Shown: in pieces, positions 31,120-42,790 of the stretch
How positions within the stretch are numbered: position 1 is the first letter of the stretch
Layout: the number at the start of each line of letters is the position of its first letter
Origin: Paragorgia papillata
Taxonomy: Eukaryota; Cnidaria; Anthozoa; Scleralcyonacea; Coralliidae
Assembly: GCA_035771165.1 (NCBI GenBank)
Contig: JAWNZC010000471.1
Coordinates: 2,756,001-2,820,000 of the forward strand
DNA: 64,000 nt
Direction: 5' to 3'
Position numbers and translations under genes: made by a program
Notes under the pieces: generated by a model
Told to the model about the DNA's origin: nothing
What the model saw: the letters and a program-made list of their open reading frames with translations, nothing else
The model's database searches: none

Positions 31120-34100
31120 GAACCCACAATCGTCAATCTCATCGACCTAGGGACCAAACCCTGGATTTGATCAGGAAAAACTGGTTGTAGCGAGGCTGTA
31201 TTTCTCAGAAATGCCCCAGTTTTGAGAATATATGATCGAGCAGCAGAATTTCTTCAAATGAAGGGCTTCGTTTAGTTGCGTTCTGTTTAACATTTTGTTT
31301 TATACAATACCCTGGTTGCTATGTTTCATTGGTTGTTGCCCATGATCTATTAGAGGACAGACACATGGACACGTCAGATCACGTCAACTGATCCTTCTTC
31401 ATGCCCCAAAATCCGGCAAGAGTTTTGATAAAAACCTTTTAAATGTTTGTATTGTATAAAACAAATAGATTCCATTTTTTTGTTGTCTGTTCAGTTATAG
31501 ATGCACAGAAGACGTAACAACGTGGTAAGAACATCAGTGACGACTGCGTCTCGTGGACCACTTTTTTGTTCTTACCACGTTGTGACGTCATCTTTGCAAC
31601 TATAACTGAACAGACAACGGCAAAATGGAATCTATATAATTTGAGTATTAGGATAAGCCGTGAATGATTTTTAAAATCATCAAACATGATTCCAATGGGG
31701 CTGAACTCATTTTCCTAGAAGTGCCCCGGTTTTGGAGATATTGAGGTTTGCGGATATATATAGCGCAAAATATGTGGGACTTTCTTTAGTTCCGCTCTGT
31801 TCACATTCTGTTATGGAGAACGGTGTATTTTTATTTCCAGAAACAATAATTTACTGGAGTATTAGGACCAAATCGTTGATGATTTAATCAAGAACATGAA
31901 TTTGCTGTGAGGTTGAATCAATTTTCCCAGAATATTTTTAGTTTTTAGAGGCATTGAGTTTTGAGGGATTTCCTTTAGTTCTGCTCTGTTCACATTCTGT
32001 TATGGAAGAGTTCAAGACGATGTAATGTTCATAATATTATGAAATATGTTGTTTTTTCCAAATATTTCGTCAAGTTTCAGTGAGTCCAAGATTTTAGCAA
32101 TCTTTTCGATACCCTAACCACAACATAAACCCTAGCTTTTTGGAAAAACCGATATTATTATTTGACGACATATTTTGGAAAAGCCGCGAAAGGACTAGAT
32201 AGAATACAACCTCGTCCCCAGGGCCTTTTGCGGTGGCGCGCTGCCCCACCGCAAAAGGCCCTGGGGACGAGGTTGCCTAGAAGGTTCTTAATTAACGGTT
32301 GTTTACTGTATTTGGAGTTTGAGTCCGCGCTGTGATAGTAGTGATACAAGCTATGCGTGCATAAGCTATCGAACCCCCCCTGAATATTGTATCTTTTGAG
32401 GTTCTATGATGGAAGGCACGTTATTCGACCGCGAATCACTTGCACATCAACAGGAAACAGGTCGTTTACGTGCAGGAATTCGTATGTCGAGTGGGTTTAC
32501 ATCAGAGTTTGTTGGAACAGGAAAATGGAAAACAACGCTTTACATCACCACCTGCAGATTTTAATTAATAGTTTCAAAACTTTTAACGGATGTCAAATTG
32601 ATGTTTTGTCTGATGGTTTCTCTTTGCAACCAGAAAAGTGCCCTTTTCATGATAATGTGTCTTTTAAACTGTAATATTTTTTAAACTGCTTCGTTCGCTA
32701 GTACTCGCTTTGATAGGATAATATTTCGAGCCACAAAAAGGAGAGGAAGGGACTGATTTCGATTCACCTTAGCGTGCGTCACATCCCTGTGTTGTTTCAT
32801 TATCTATATAAAGTAATTGTCATCTTACGCACGCTGTGATTGGTCAATTACCGTGTTTATATTGCAGCAGGCGATCGATATAAAACTAAACACTTATGAC
32901 GTCATGGCATATTTTTTATTATTTTTATTTCATAAAAGAAATAGAAAATTAATGTATATCTTGTTATCCTTTATATTACAAGCTAATGCAAACATTCGAG
33001 TGAGTTTGGGAGAATTCGAAAGTACTTGTGCAAACCTCCGCCTACGTCTCGAGTCTACATATACTTTCGAATTTCTTCAACTGGTAAATATATATGGCAT
33101 GTCTAAATTGCCCCTGGTCCCTGGACCGTGGTGATATTAATCAGCACACGGGCGGCCGTTTTAATAATTCTTTGGTGGCGCACAAAACAATTGGATCTAA
33201 ATTTAGTATTGCTGTGGGTATTGGGGGGGAACGAACCTTGGCGTGATGGCGGATCTAAATTTATCTGTTACAGCATCTGAGCACAATTAATACACTACAG
33301 CTGTGAGGTGATCATCGCGATCCGTTGTTCAAAACGGGTGAAAGGAAATATCGGAACGAAAGGTCTTGCTAAATTTCCTGTTATTAAACCTTCAACAATG
33401 AAGTAATGTTCGAGTTCTTTGTTTTAGTTTTTCAACCCGAACATCCTGTTATAGTTTTGATCACTAGTGGGGTTATATAGAAAATTATCGACCTTGAGTC
33501 AGTCTGTTGTGTCATGTACAGGACGGTTTTGATCAATATCGACAAAAAAGTGTAGGAGTCTTAAATAATATATTGAATTCTCCATATCTGTTTAATACAT
33601 GTTATCGTAAAACGCTTTTAACCATTTTTGGTATGGGCCACGGAAATATAAATGCAACCATTTCGTTATATATTAAATTACAGTTCGACATCGAAACGTG
33701 TGGCACTTTTCGACTCCTAAGGGATGTGATTTATAGTTTTTGGTTGTAGTTCTTGGGCGTCTTGTTTCGTCTCATATCCTCGAATTAATATTGTACGGTT
33801 TATGGTTTTCTATACTCTAGCTCGTCATGTAATATTTCTTTGTATTATTTTGATCGATTATTTGTTATGCTGGGAGATTCTCGTAGCCAAGGACCCCCAT
33901 TGGTTCGTGGCTAAAACTGGCTCGATTCTGATTGGTCGGAAAATAATGATCACGTGTCATAATACCAAACAATAAAAGACGTCAAAACAAAATAAAGTCG
34001 AGCCAATTTCGAAAGCGAAGAATACGTGTAGGATTGTCCTTTTATTTGGGGAATTTTGCTCCCGAAGAGAATCAGTTACCTTGCAGGTACATTCGAGAAG

Positions 34101-34201
34101 AAGCCGTCTGTCTGTGGACGAATAATCAAGGGTTTTTCGTGGGTGGTTATCGAGAAATCCGTTTTATTACCTACGTGATCAAGTCCCAAAGGCTGAACAA
34201 G
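31120..34201. other. Intergenic region between phosphatase and YPEL genes
   Basis: Contains three diverged direct copies of a unit of roughly 160-200 bp (about 31150-31305, 31640-31820, 31855-32010), sharing GCTCTGTTCACATTCTGTTA and AGTGCCCCGGTTTTGGAGAT. A foldback element (31455-31637; GATTCCATTTTTTTGTTGTC and TGTTCAGTTATAG against the inverse) splits the series. A 70-bp palindrome lies at 32205-32278. From 32280 to 34201 I see no supported exon or RNA gene. The YPEL 5' UTR probably lies just before 34202. Confidence 0.6.
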
Positions 34202-34978
34202 ATGGGGAAAACGTTCCAAGCTTACCTGCCTGCCTGTTATCGAACTTACAGTTGTATTCACTGCAGAGCTCACTTGGCGAACCACGATGAACTTATTTCC
34301 AAGGTTAGTGTGTTATTTCTTTGCCGTACGAACCCTTATTCCTTAGCTTCGCAATTATTAAAATCATTACGAAGTAGTTTCTGTCCCGTCTCCAGAGTAA
34401 ACAGAATCGGTGACACTTCTTTTGTATCTCTCCCTACAGTCGTTCCAAGGCAGCCAAGGACGAGCTTATTTGTTCAATAAAGTGTAAGTACGACGACTAT
34501 TTGGATTTATATTAATATTTAGACGATGTCTGGCTTACAACGAAATGTTTTCTCCGTCTAGGGTGAACATTGGCTGTGGACCAGCTGAAGAGCGAGTATT
34601 ATTGACAGGGCTACATGCAGTCGCTGATATATTTTGTGAAAACTGTAAAACAACTCTTGGTTGGAAATATGTAAGTGCTAACGACGGTTAACCGTCTTGT
34701 GTAATAGCTCGTGTTTTTCCCCCGTAAATTTCGCGCAATATTCCCTTCGTGCTTGCCGCCATGTTTTTCGTTTTAATACAAGAATATGATTACATAGTTA
34801 GCCATCTGTTCGATTTCATCAACATAAATAAAGTATGCTAATGAATCTGTCTTTAATATTTACTTTTTATCTTGTTCGCTAAAAACAGGAACATGCATTC
34901 GAAAACAGCCAAAAGTACAAGGAAGGCAAGTTTATTATCGAAATGGCACATATGATAAAGGACAATGGCTGGCTTTAG
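34202..34978 (+). CDS. YPEL: Yippee-like zinc-binding protein (YPEL1-4 type)
   Basis: Exons 34202-34303, 34440-34483, 34562-34670 and 34889-34978 join in frame to 114 residues. The sequence runs [20 protein letters not shown], then [14 protein letters not shown], a [13 protein letters not shown] block, [32 protein letters not shown], and ends HMIKDNGWL. Cys18/Cys21 and Cys74/Cys77 give the family spacing C-x2-C-x52-C-x2-C for one zinc ion. It matches vertebrate YPEL1-4 much more closely than YPEL5. These proteins are small, nuclear or centrosomal, and linked to cell-cycle and differentiation control; their biochemical role is unsettled. The ATG at 34202 was chosen because the family begins at the KTFQAYLP block. 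The frame stays open upstream for 56 codons, but that stretch looks like leader. Introns are only 78-218 bp, unusually short for this window. Confidence 0.96.
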
Positions 34979-36989
34979 GCAAGTCTATCGCAAAATCGGA
35001 TTTACTAGAAGAACTACGGGCAACAAAGACAAAGCTGATATTTCAAGACTTTTCCGTTCGCTTCCTGCTTGTAACTTTAACAATGCTCTTTCGAAGTTCC
35101 GGTCGATAGTGACGCGTTGGGCACACTTTGTCAACAAGAGTTTGGGTTTCTCAAATGTTAGAATTTTCGTGTTTGGTTTGAATCGTCGAATATTTGTGTA
35201 GACTTTTGCGCGTGGGAGTGTTTAATATTTGTGCATAACCAGAGGCGTCTTTTTTGAGTTGATAGATTTTAAACAGTTGGCGAGCTGGGGTATATATATA
35301 TTTATGGGGTTTCTTTCAGATTAGGATGTTGTGTATATTAATTAAAAGTGCGTGGAGACCAGCGTTGTAATATAGATGTAGATTATGTATGTAATATGTA
35401 TATACAACACGAGTGTGTGATACGGAAATGTAAATATTGTATATTTCATATTATTGATATTAAAACAGAAATTCTGTCCTATATGAACACGTCTTGTTGC
35501 CTGAGTGATTTTTGAGAAATATATTATTCCAGTGTGACAACGACTGCCCTCCTTTAGTTGCAAATATCGTTTTGCATTTATAGTGTTAATTAACAGTTTG
35601 TAATTGACGATACTGTCGCTATGAGTGATACTGCCCTATATGCGGCTATTGAGCATGTCGGCCTCTCTGTTTCCCGTTAATGAAACTCGCTATATGTGCC
35701 AATTTCCCCCCAAAAAAATTATCAATAGCGCCTAATTTGGGATGGTTTCGGTAATCACGAATTATACAGACTAGTCCGGAAAGAGAGCGGTTCGGACTTG
35801 TCCTTACAATTTATTATTCGTGAGTATCATGCTGAAACTGGTCAGGTCAGCATGCGTTTTGTTACTCGATCTGATGAAAGGAAGGGGGCTCCGCTCAAAA
35901 TGTCAGTATTTCGTTATCAAAACTAATGTCGGCAGTATTTCATTCACTAAAGTACAAGCCCAAAGCCAGCCTGAAATGGTAGGGCCATAGGGGGGTGTAG
36001 TGCCGGAGAGCATTATTCCTTTCCCGTTGGTCTGGCGAATAGCCAGAGTAAAATAAATAAGATTTACCTTTGAAAATGTGATGCCGCCTAGAAAAAGTTG
36101 AGTATGCTATTAACAGTGATAAATAGATTCGTTTAGTTTTTTGGGGGGCTCAGCTTTCGCTCGCTCTCCCTTTCCTTTCCTTTCCCCGCCTCCATATTGG
36201 CTACGGGCCTTGCTTAAATCCTAGCTAATTTGTTACTTTTATAATTTGCTATTTCTAAACCGGCTGCCAATGCAACTTTCCCCCTTTTTTTACTTTTGTA
36301 ACTATTTGTTATAGGTTTCGTTTTACTGGGGACATTACGATTAAAACGTTTAATTTATTTACTTTGTCGGGTTTAGAAATAGTCTGCAAAACAGAACACA
36401 GATTATGATTATAACACGGGATTATATCACTAACATCCCGCAGTATGAAAAGGCCGATATTTTGGCTATCGGAACTGGCAATATAAGATAGCCTTTTAAA
36501 CCCTGAGGCAACTTCAGAGTTCAGTAATTAACGTCTCGTGTTAAAAGGTTTGTAAGTGTAAGGCTGTAAGGCCTATTAGCTCCTTAGTTCTCTTACATAT
36601 GTTTTAAACAGTCAATACACATCTGTTTTTATCGAAACAAGTTTGTGGTTTGAATGTTGTGTCGAATATTGAAAGTGCCAAAACCACAGATCCGCTTTTC
36701 CCACTGCGATTCCGTTTGGAAACAATGCAAAATGATCTTATTTCATGATCTAATTTCATTCAGCCCACCAAAGTTGTCATCACAAAATCTTATCTCACGT
36801 CGTCGCTTGACAACCAATCTCTTTTCGTGCTTTGGTCACCTTTGGTCCCCTTTGCTTTTGTATTCAGACCTCTTTAATTTCAAAACCGCAGTTGTCATGG
36901 AAATTCTAGCTAGCTTCTCCAGAACATTCGTTCTTGACCAAAGCCTGGTACTACGAGTATAAACTTTTGCGGTCTCTTTTCTTTGCCAG

Positions 36990-37205
36990 TATTACAGTCA
37001 TTTGCAATATACTTTCACCAAAATGTTCGGAAGTTCGTTCTGAAGTTCGCAAATTCATATATTGGGAAGTTCGTAGTCCATTTTGAACGACGTATTTGAT
37101 TGGCTGCTAGGAACCAAGCAACCAATCAAATGTACATAACGAACCCGAAAACGTCCGAACGAATTTCCAAACATTTTGGTGAGACGTATGTTGCAAATGA
37201 CTGTA
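36990..37205. mobile_element. Foldback element, about 215 bp
   Basis: TTACAGTCATTTGCAATATA and CACCAAAATGTTCGGAAGTT are mirrored by GAATTTCCAAACATTTTGGT and GTTGCAAATGACTGTAATTT. Confidence 0.7.
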
Positions 37206-37606
37206 ATTTCTTGATGGCTTGATAACTTTTGTTTGGTTGTGATTGTGTAGGATCGCTAAAAAAATGGATCGCCACAACGGATTGTTTTTATCGGCTAGCT
37301 TTGAAAGACCGAGGTACTTGTGCGTGTGGGAGTTTTAAGTTTTAAGCCAATTTTTCGAAGGAATCTGTGTTCTCACAATATATGACACCAAAGCCGACAT
37401 AAATGGAAAATAAATTCTACTGAGTATTTTTACAAAAATATCTGTACGGGAGATCTTTGAAAATGGTCCTGGCGGAGAGGAGAAAAGAGCCTGGGTACGA
37501 TGTTAGTGAATATCACGAAGCAGAACAGCAGAACAGAACAGCAGTTGTTACGAAGCGGCAGTTGTTACGAAGCGGCAGTTGTTACGAAGCAGTAGTAGTA
37601 CTTGCA

Positions 37607-38460
37607 TACCAATACCGCTGCCAAACGTTTTGCGCATGTGCGACGTCGCGACGTCCGAGCTCGGGTTATACGTCCATGTCCTATTTACACGAATTGCCAT
37701 CCTTAGGTTAGGTTGTGTGTTGGGGTAAGGCTTTCATGAAGTACTTGGGTTATGTAGGACATGGAATTATTACCCGAGCTCGCACCTCAAACAAAGAGCG
37801 GGAAAACACTGAAATATTTGGACTGGTCGGAGAGTCCAACACAAAAGTTAAAATATAAGTATACTACCAAAACGATAAGGTAGGTAGGTAATTTGTGCAT
37901 GGCTTCTTTGCCAATATTGTAACATATTCTCAAATTTCCCCTTCGTAATTTTCTTTACCCTTTTTTTAACAACATGTCCTCCTACCCTAGAATTACCAAT
38001 AATCAGTAAGTGTGAAACGGCCTTGAATTACCAATAATTGTAGGTAATTCTCTCCCCCACATGCGGGATGTTAAACTAAATTGCATATAACAAAAAAAAA
38101 ACAGTAGGGGTGTTGTGGTCGCGGTCTGCGAGGTGGGGCGACCGGGGAGTTGTGGGTTAGGTTTAGGGTTGGCGGTGGTTGTGGTTAGGTTTAGAGGCGA
38201 GGGTCTGGGATGGTGTGGGGGTTGGGAACTAGTTTTTTAAAATTCACGATTATTGGTAATTCTAGGCTATTTCACACTTACTGATTATTGGTAATTCTAG
38301 GTAGGAGGATATGCTGTTTTTTAAAACACAAATGAATAGTCCAATCATACTTAGTCTTCACTGTCTGGTTGTTGTCGCCACGGCTAGTTCCCACTTCTCT
38401 TGCAATGTTTACTCTAGCGAATTCACGCATGCGCAAACGTTTGGTAGCGGTGTTTTGCAT
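37607..38460. mobile_element. CCGCTGCCAAACGTTTGCGC TIR element, copy 2, with two insertions
   Basis: Inverted relative to 19365-19685 and about 530 bp longer. The extra length is explained by two insertions: a foldback unit at about 37666-37775 (ACGTCCATGTCCTATTTACA and TGTAGGACATGGAATTATTA) and the CTAGAATTACCAATAATCAG inverted-repeat element at about 37975-38312. The latter is a short relative of 9975-11585. Confidence 0.7.
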
Positions 38461-38479
38461 ACCTCATGTCAATCTCGCT

Positions 38480-38692
38480 CTCTCCTCCGCAGAGGAGAGG
38501 TTCTTTCGGAGATCGGCTTTATGTCGGGGATCGTCTGAGATGCGTCGAAATCGTCAGCTGGACATAAAGAGTGCGGGCGACTAGATTCGCCCGCACTACT
38601 TATGTCCAGCTGACGCCTCCGAGCATCTCCGACAACCCCCGAAACCTCCAATCTCCGAAATTAAATTTAACCTCTGCGGAGGAGAGTCAATC
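38480..38692. mobile_element. Foldback element, about 210 bp
   Basis: CTCTCCTCCGCAGAGGAGAG through GTCAGCTGGACATAAAGAGT and GCGGGCGA, mirrored by TCGCCCGCACTACTTATGTC through CCTCTGCGGAGGAGAG. Confidence 0.75.
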
Positions 38693-38919
38693 TCGTACCC
38701 AGAGACCTCATGTATGCTGACTTTAAAATTTCAGGGTAAATTCCCACTACAACAGAATGTTGCTCACCAACTACTTGGTAGGATTTTTATGGTTTTGTTA
38801 TACTCTAACTTAGTTAACTAAGTTAATTTTTAAACGCGTGCCGACGCTATTTGCTTCGAATTCTACCAGGGAACAAGGTTGAAACTGATGCACACACTTC
38901 CTGCAGTTGTACAGCATGA

Positions 38920-39300
38920 TTGCTCAGTAGTTAGTACACGTGCTTTTCACCTCTGTGATCTGACCAGGTTCAGTGGCGGATCCAGGGGGTTATGGGGGTT
39001 GCAACCCCCCTGGCCTATTATATACTGTATTCTTTGAACGGTATATTATATTATATATATTAAATATATAAATTGTGCTTAGTGTATAATATAGCGTATA
39101 AAAATCACTATTTCTGATCCTAATATTGTCCCCAAAATGCAGAAATAGCATTTCAGGGTATCAGAAATAATTCCGGGGGAGCATACCCCGGACCCCCTCT
39201 TTAAATCCGCCCCTGAGATTCGATTCCTGCTCGATGCAGTTTTCTTTTAAATTTCTACCTTGCAAAGTGGAGTTTGCATGTGACTGACGAGTGCTTATCC
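38920..39300 (+). mobile_element. tRNA-derived SINE split by a hAT-like element
   Basis: ATTGCTCAGTAGTTAGTACA then CTGTGATCTGACCAGGTT resembles a tRNA 5' half with an A box. It resumes at 39216 with AGATTCGATTCCTGCTCGAT, a T-arm/B-box match. Between them, 38971-39215 begins CAGTGGCGGATCCAGGGGG and ends CCGCCCCTG, hAT-like ends. Removing the insert restores a GGTTCGATTCC-like B box. Confidence 0.6.
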
Positions 39301-41867
39301 GTTGGCGTTGCTCTTAAGAACTAATTACCTTTACATAGGAAACCATTATATATACTATAGTACGGCATTTACTTATAAAGAATAAAACACAATCCGAAAA
39401 TCATCATCTTGTGACTTGATTCTCACGTTTTTATTCTTTAGTTTTTTCAATTGTCGGCTGGTTATGGTTTCTGCATTTACTTATGCATGGAAGTTATTTC
39501 GTATAGTTACTTAATGTGTGGGAAAACATTTTACTACTGACTAATAGATCATTCCTCGACTCTGAGTGGCACTCCGGGGAACGGAAACGGGGGAAGTCTG
39601 CACGCAGGCTAGGCTCGTTCTGTTTCTTTACTGTTTTAACTAGGAGAACATGTTCGATATGACTGAACGAAAGGGTTGTCCACTCTTAAATAAATGTAGT
39701 TTAGACGTTGAGTTTAGTTTACGTCAAAAGTTCCACGTCAAAATCAATTGTCGCAGTTGACATCGCATTTCTTCATCGGTAAAGCCATCCAAAGGCCAAC
39801 CATTTGTCTGGTACGCGTCGATTCTTATATACTACTGTTATTCGTGTAAATATATATAGACCTGACTGAACTCTCACAAAAACTGCGTTAATTCGTCGGA
39901 AGTGTTTCTGTCGTTAATTATACCTCCGTCATATTGATGTTTAACAGAAGATATCTGATGTATGAAAGTCAGAAATCCTCGATTGCTGAAAATCGTATCA
40001 TACAAAACCGGGGCGTTCTGTAACCTATTGGGATGCTTATTGTTATCTAAAGAACGTTTCCGAGCGGAGTCGTGACAATCCCGACTCCCGAACATTGGAG
40101 AAAGCCATAATGAAACAATGGAATTTAAATTAACGTCTGACACCCACGTGTGCCTGATTGTTTATAAGGTCACGAGATTTACAAACGACGTGAAGCACTT
40201 TGTATTATTAATATACGTTCGTTGCCTGTGCATGCAAGCTTTAATTTCAGCCTCCTCGATATCCGATCAACAACCAGGATTGTACCAGACGGGGTTTCAT
40301 TAAGTGATACAGACAACTGCTTACACGGTAAGTACAACATTGAACAACTGTAGTAACTTTATCATCAAGTAGCTGTTAGCTGTTTTGAAAAATGCGCGGT
40401 TTTATATGTACCATGTTTGAACCATGTATGATATCAGATCTCACATCGATTTGTTTATACCACATACTTCGATGGCACAACGACGATCGATATATTATAA
40501 ACGGCGATATAATAAAATGGTTATGTAATAAATGTACATATTCATGCTCTCTCTATAAGCAAGGAGACTTAGGGTTTGCGCTATCTATCTTGGCTATTTG
40601 TTTTAACTGACTGTCCAATAACCATGTTACGCCAGGGAAATGAACTTTGACTCTTTGAACCTTCACGAGAATACGATTCGACAGTGGATTCGGCACGTCG
40701 TAATGTTCTGATAATCTCTGAAAGGCTCACATTGACCTAGAATCAGTCGGACGTAACCACTGATGGAGACTGATGGTAGATGACGAGCCAAGATTACAAA
40801 TGTGAAAATGGTTTCAGTGCATGTTATTTTGTCGACGAATTCGAATCATGCTGAACTTGATAATCTGACATCACTGTGCAGATTGCCAGTGTACACCGAA
40901 CTCGCGGAAAGACCAGTTAAACCACAACAGCCAACAATCTTAGTCACTTATAAAGATTGAAAGTATATACGTTTACTAACAACGGTGTATGATTTCTCGA
41001 GTCTTTCTCAAGACTGTCACTGTTACAGTACTGTATACATCAGTGACACTATACATTGGCCGCAAAACACAACAATAAAAAATTTGAAGTTAATCTAAAA
41101 AGAAATCAAAATGAATTGCCAGTGGGTTGCTTACTTGCATACCATTCATACTTTGTTATTTCAGTAACTTCATTTGAATACAGTTATATAGCCAAAGAAA
41201 AACATTAAGAAAACATTGTAATTGTTCTTGCATATTTTTTGTGGTGTATTACAACGGCTGAAAAATGTTTCCGACCATTTTTGTGAACGTGCTGTAGCCG
41301 GCGGGCATGTATTTAAAAGTTAAATTACTGAAACAAATATCACGGGGTTTTCATATTTTTGTTTTGTTATGCTAAACGTGAACATATTTTTACAGTTCAG
41401 TAGTTGTGCATGCGGTTGTTGAAAATCAATTCATTTTTTAAAATTTAAATTTAATTTTGAGAGAAGCCGTCCTTTTATCAGACTCGCGTGCTGATGAAAT
41501 AGGATCAAGGAGTTTGTTTATTCGACGTTGGTTCAAAGTTCAAAGTCCTATTGTAGTTGATTCACGCATATACACATATAATACATATTTATTTGATCAA
41601 CAACATCAATACCAGCTTTGGTTTATAGGATACAAACGTGGCACTAACTACAACTACATGACATACATATTACATATATATAAAGTTAATTTCTATTATC
41701 TACGTTAGGTTACACATGCAGACACACATGCAGCTAGTCCACGCGACAGCCTGTATTGGTGGTCTTTACACCGGGGGGTTAAGAGAAAACGGGATTTTTT
41801 TTCACATCTAGGGGGAGTTTAGCCCTCTTAGGTGGACTAGCTCTCTTTGCCGAGATCCCGCCTCTCA

Positions 41868-42175
41868 GGCCTGGCCAAAGGCTTTCAACATTTCATTCAA
41901 CATCGTTCAACATTATTGAATTCAACCGTAGTGGCGGATCCAGGGAGGGGGTTATGGGGGTTGCAACCCCCCCTGGGGTTGTATAATATACAACCCCATA
42001 ATATACCATATTATATATGGTATATTATATTATATATAATATATAAATTGTGTTTAGTGTATAATATAGCGCATAAAAATCACTATTTCTGATCCTAATA
42101 TTGTCCTCAAAATGCAGGAAATAGCAATGTTTAACGATGTTGCATGAAATGTTGAAAGCGTTTGGCCAGGCCTTT
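41868..42175. mobile_element. GGCCAAACGCTTTCAACA-type MITE, copy 2, with nested GGCGGATCCAGG element
   Basis: Ends match 12680-12905 (CTGGCCAAAGGCTTTCAACA; GTTGAAAGCGTTTGGCCAGG). Positions about 41930-42127 are a GTGGCGGATCCAGGGAGGGG element of the family at 38971-39215, truncated at its right end. Confidence 0.65.
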
Positions 42176-42410
42176 AAATCAAGTGATCAAACGAGAACGC
42201 AAGTCATCGCAAGTTGGCAGTCACGCTATCTCAGCCAGCCGCTCTGAATAGTTTCCTGAAAATTAAATATCATGTACCGTGACAAAGTTAAAACTTGTTT
42301 AAAACACTCATGAAACCTTTATTTTGTTAATTTGGGTGTTCGAACGACCGCCAAAGAAATTCTGACTGCCAACTTGCGATGACTTGCGTTCTCGTTTGAT
42401 TAGGGCTTTA
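42170..42410. mobile_element. AATCAAACGAGAACGCAAGT MITE, copy A
   Basis: About 225-bp element with inverted ends of about 45 bp: AATCAAACGAGAACGCAAGT, CATCGCAAGTTGGCAGTCA and the inverse. Other copies are at 50553-50764 (right end damaged), 59763-59990 and 61722-61950. Family members are highly similar, including CCGTGACAAAGTTAAAACTT, which suggests recent spread. Confidence 0.85.
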
Positions 42411-42790
42411 CAAAAAGGCTCATGTATAGACACGACCTCTTAAGCCGGTTTTCCACCAGGCGACTTTTTTCGCGCCAAGCGACGTTTTCTTTTGTCTCAT
42501 GAGCTCTGAGCTGGAACTAATCAGAAATCTATTGAATTCGAACAAAAGAAACTTCGCGCGAAAAAAATCGCCTAGTGGAAAAAACCGGCTTAAAGCTGGA
42601 TTTCCACTATAGACGTAAAATATCGCGCGCTCTACATTTTTCTTTTGTCTTGCGAGTTTCCATGTGGAACGAAGTAGAAAACTGTTCAATTTGTACAATA
42701 GAAAAGTCGAGCGCGCGACATTTTACGTCTAGTGAAAATCCAGCTTAAGAGGTCGTGTCTACACGAGCCTTTTTGTGTTAGGGCTTGCCC
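42400..42790. mobile_element. Nested palindrome block
   Basis: Outer pair: AAAAAGGCTCATGTATAGAC, ACGACCTCTTAAG against CTTAAGAGGTCGTGTCTACA, CGAGCCTTTTTG. Inside lie two adjoining foldbacks: about 42434-42593 (TTAAGCCGGTTTTCCACCAG against its inverse) and about 42591-42748 (AAGCTGGATTTCCACTATAG against its inverse). Confidence 0.75.

Noticed and set aside
34034..34201. 56 extra N-terminal codons for the YPEL protein
   Set aside because: The frame is open, but Yippee proteins start just before the KTFQAYLP block and the upstream residues show no family similarity.
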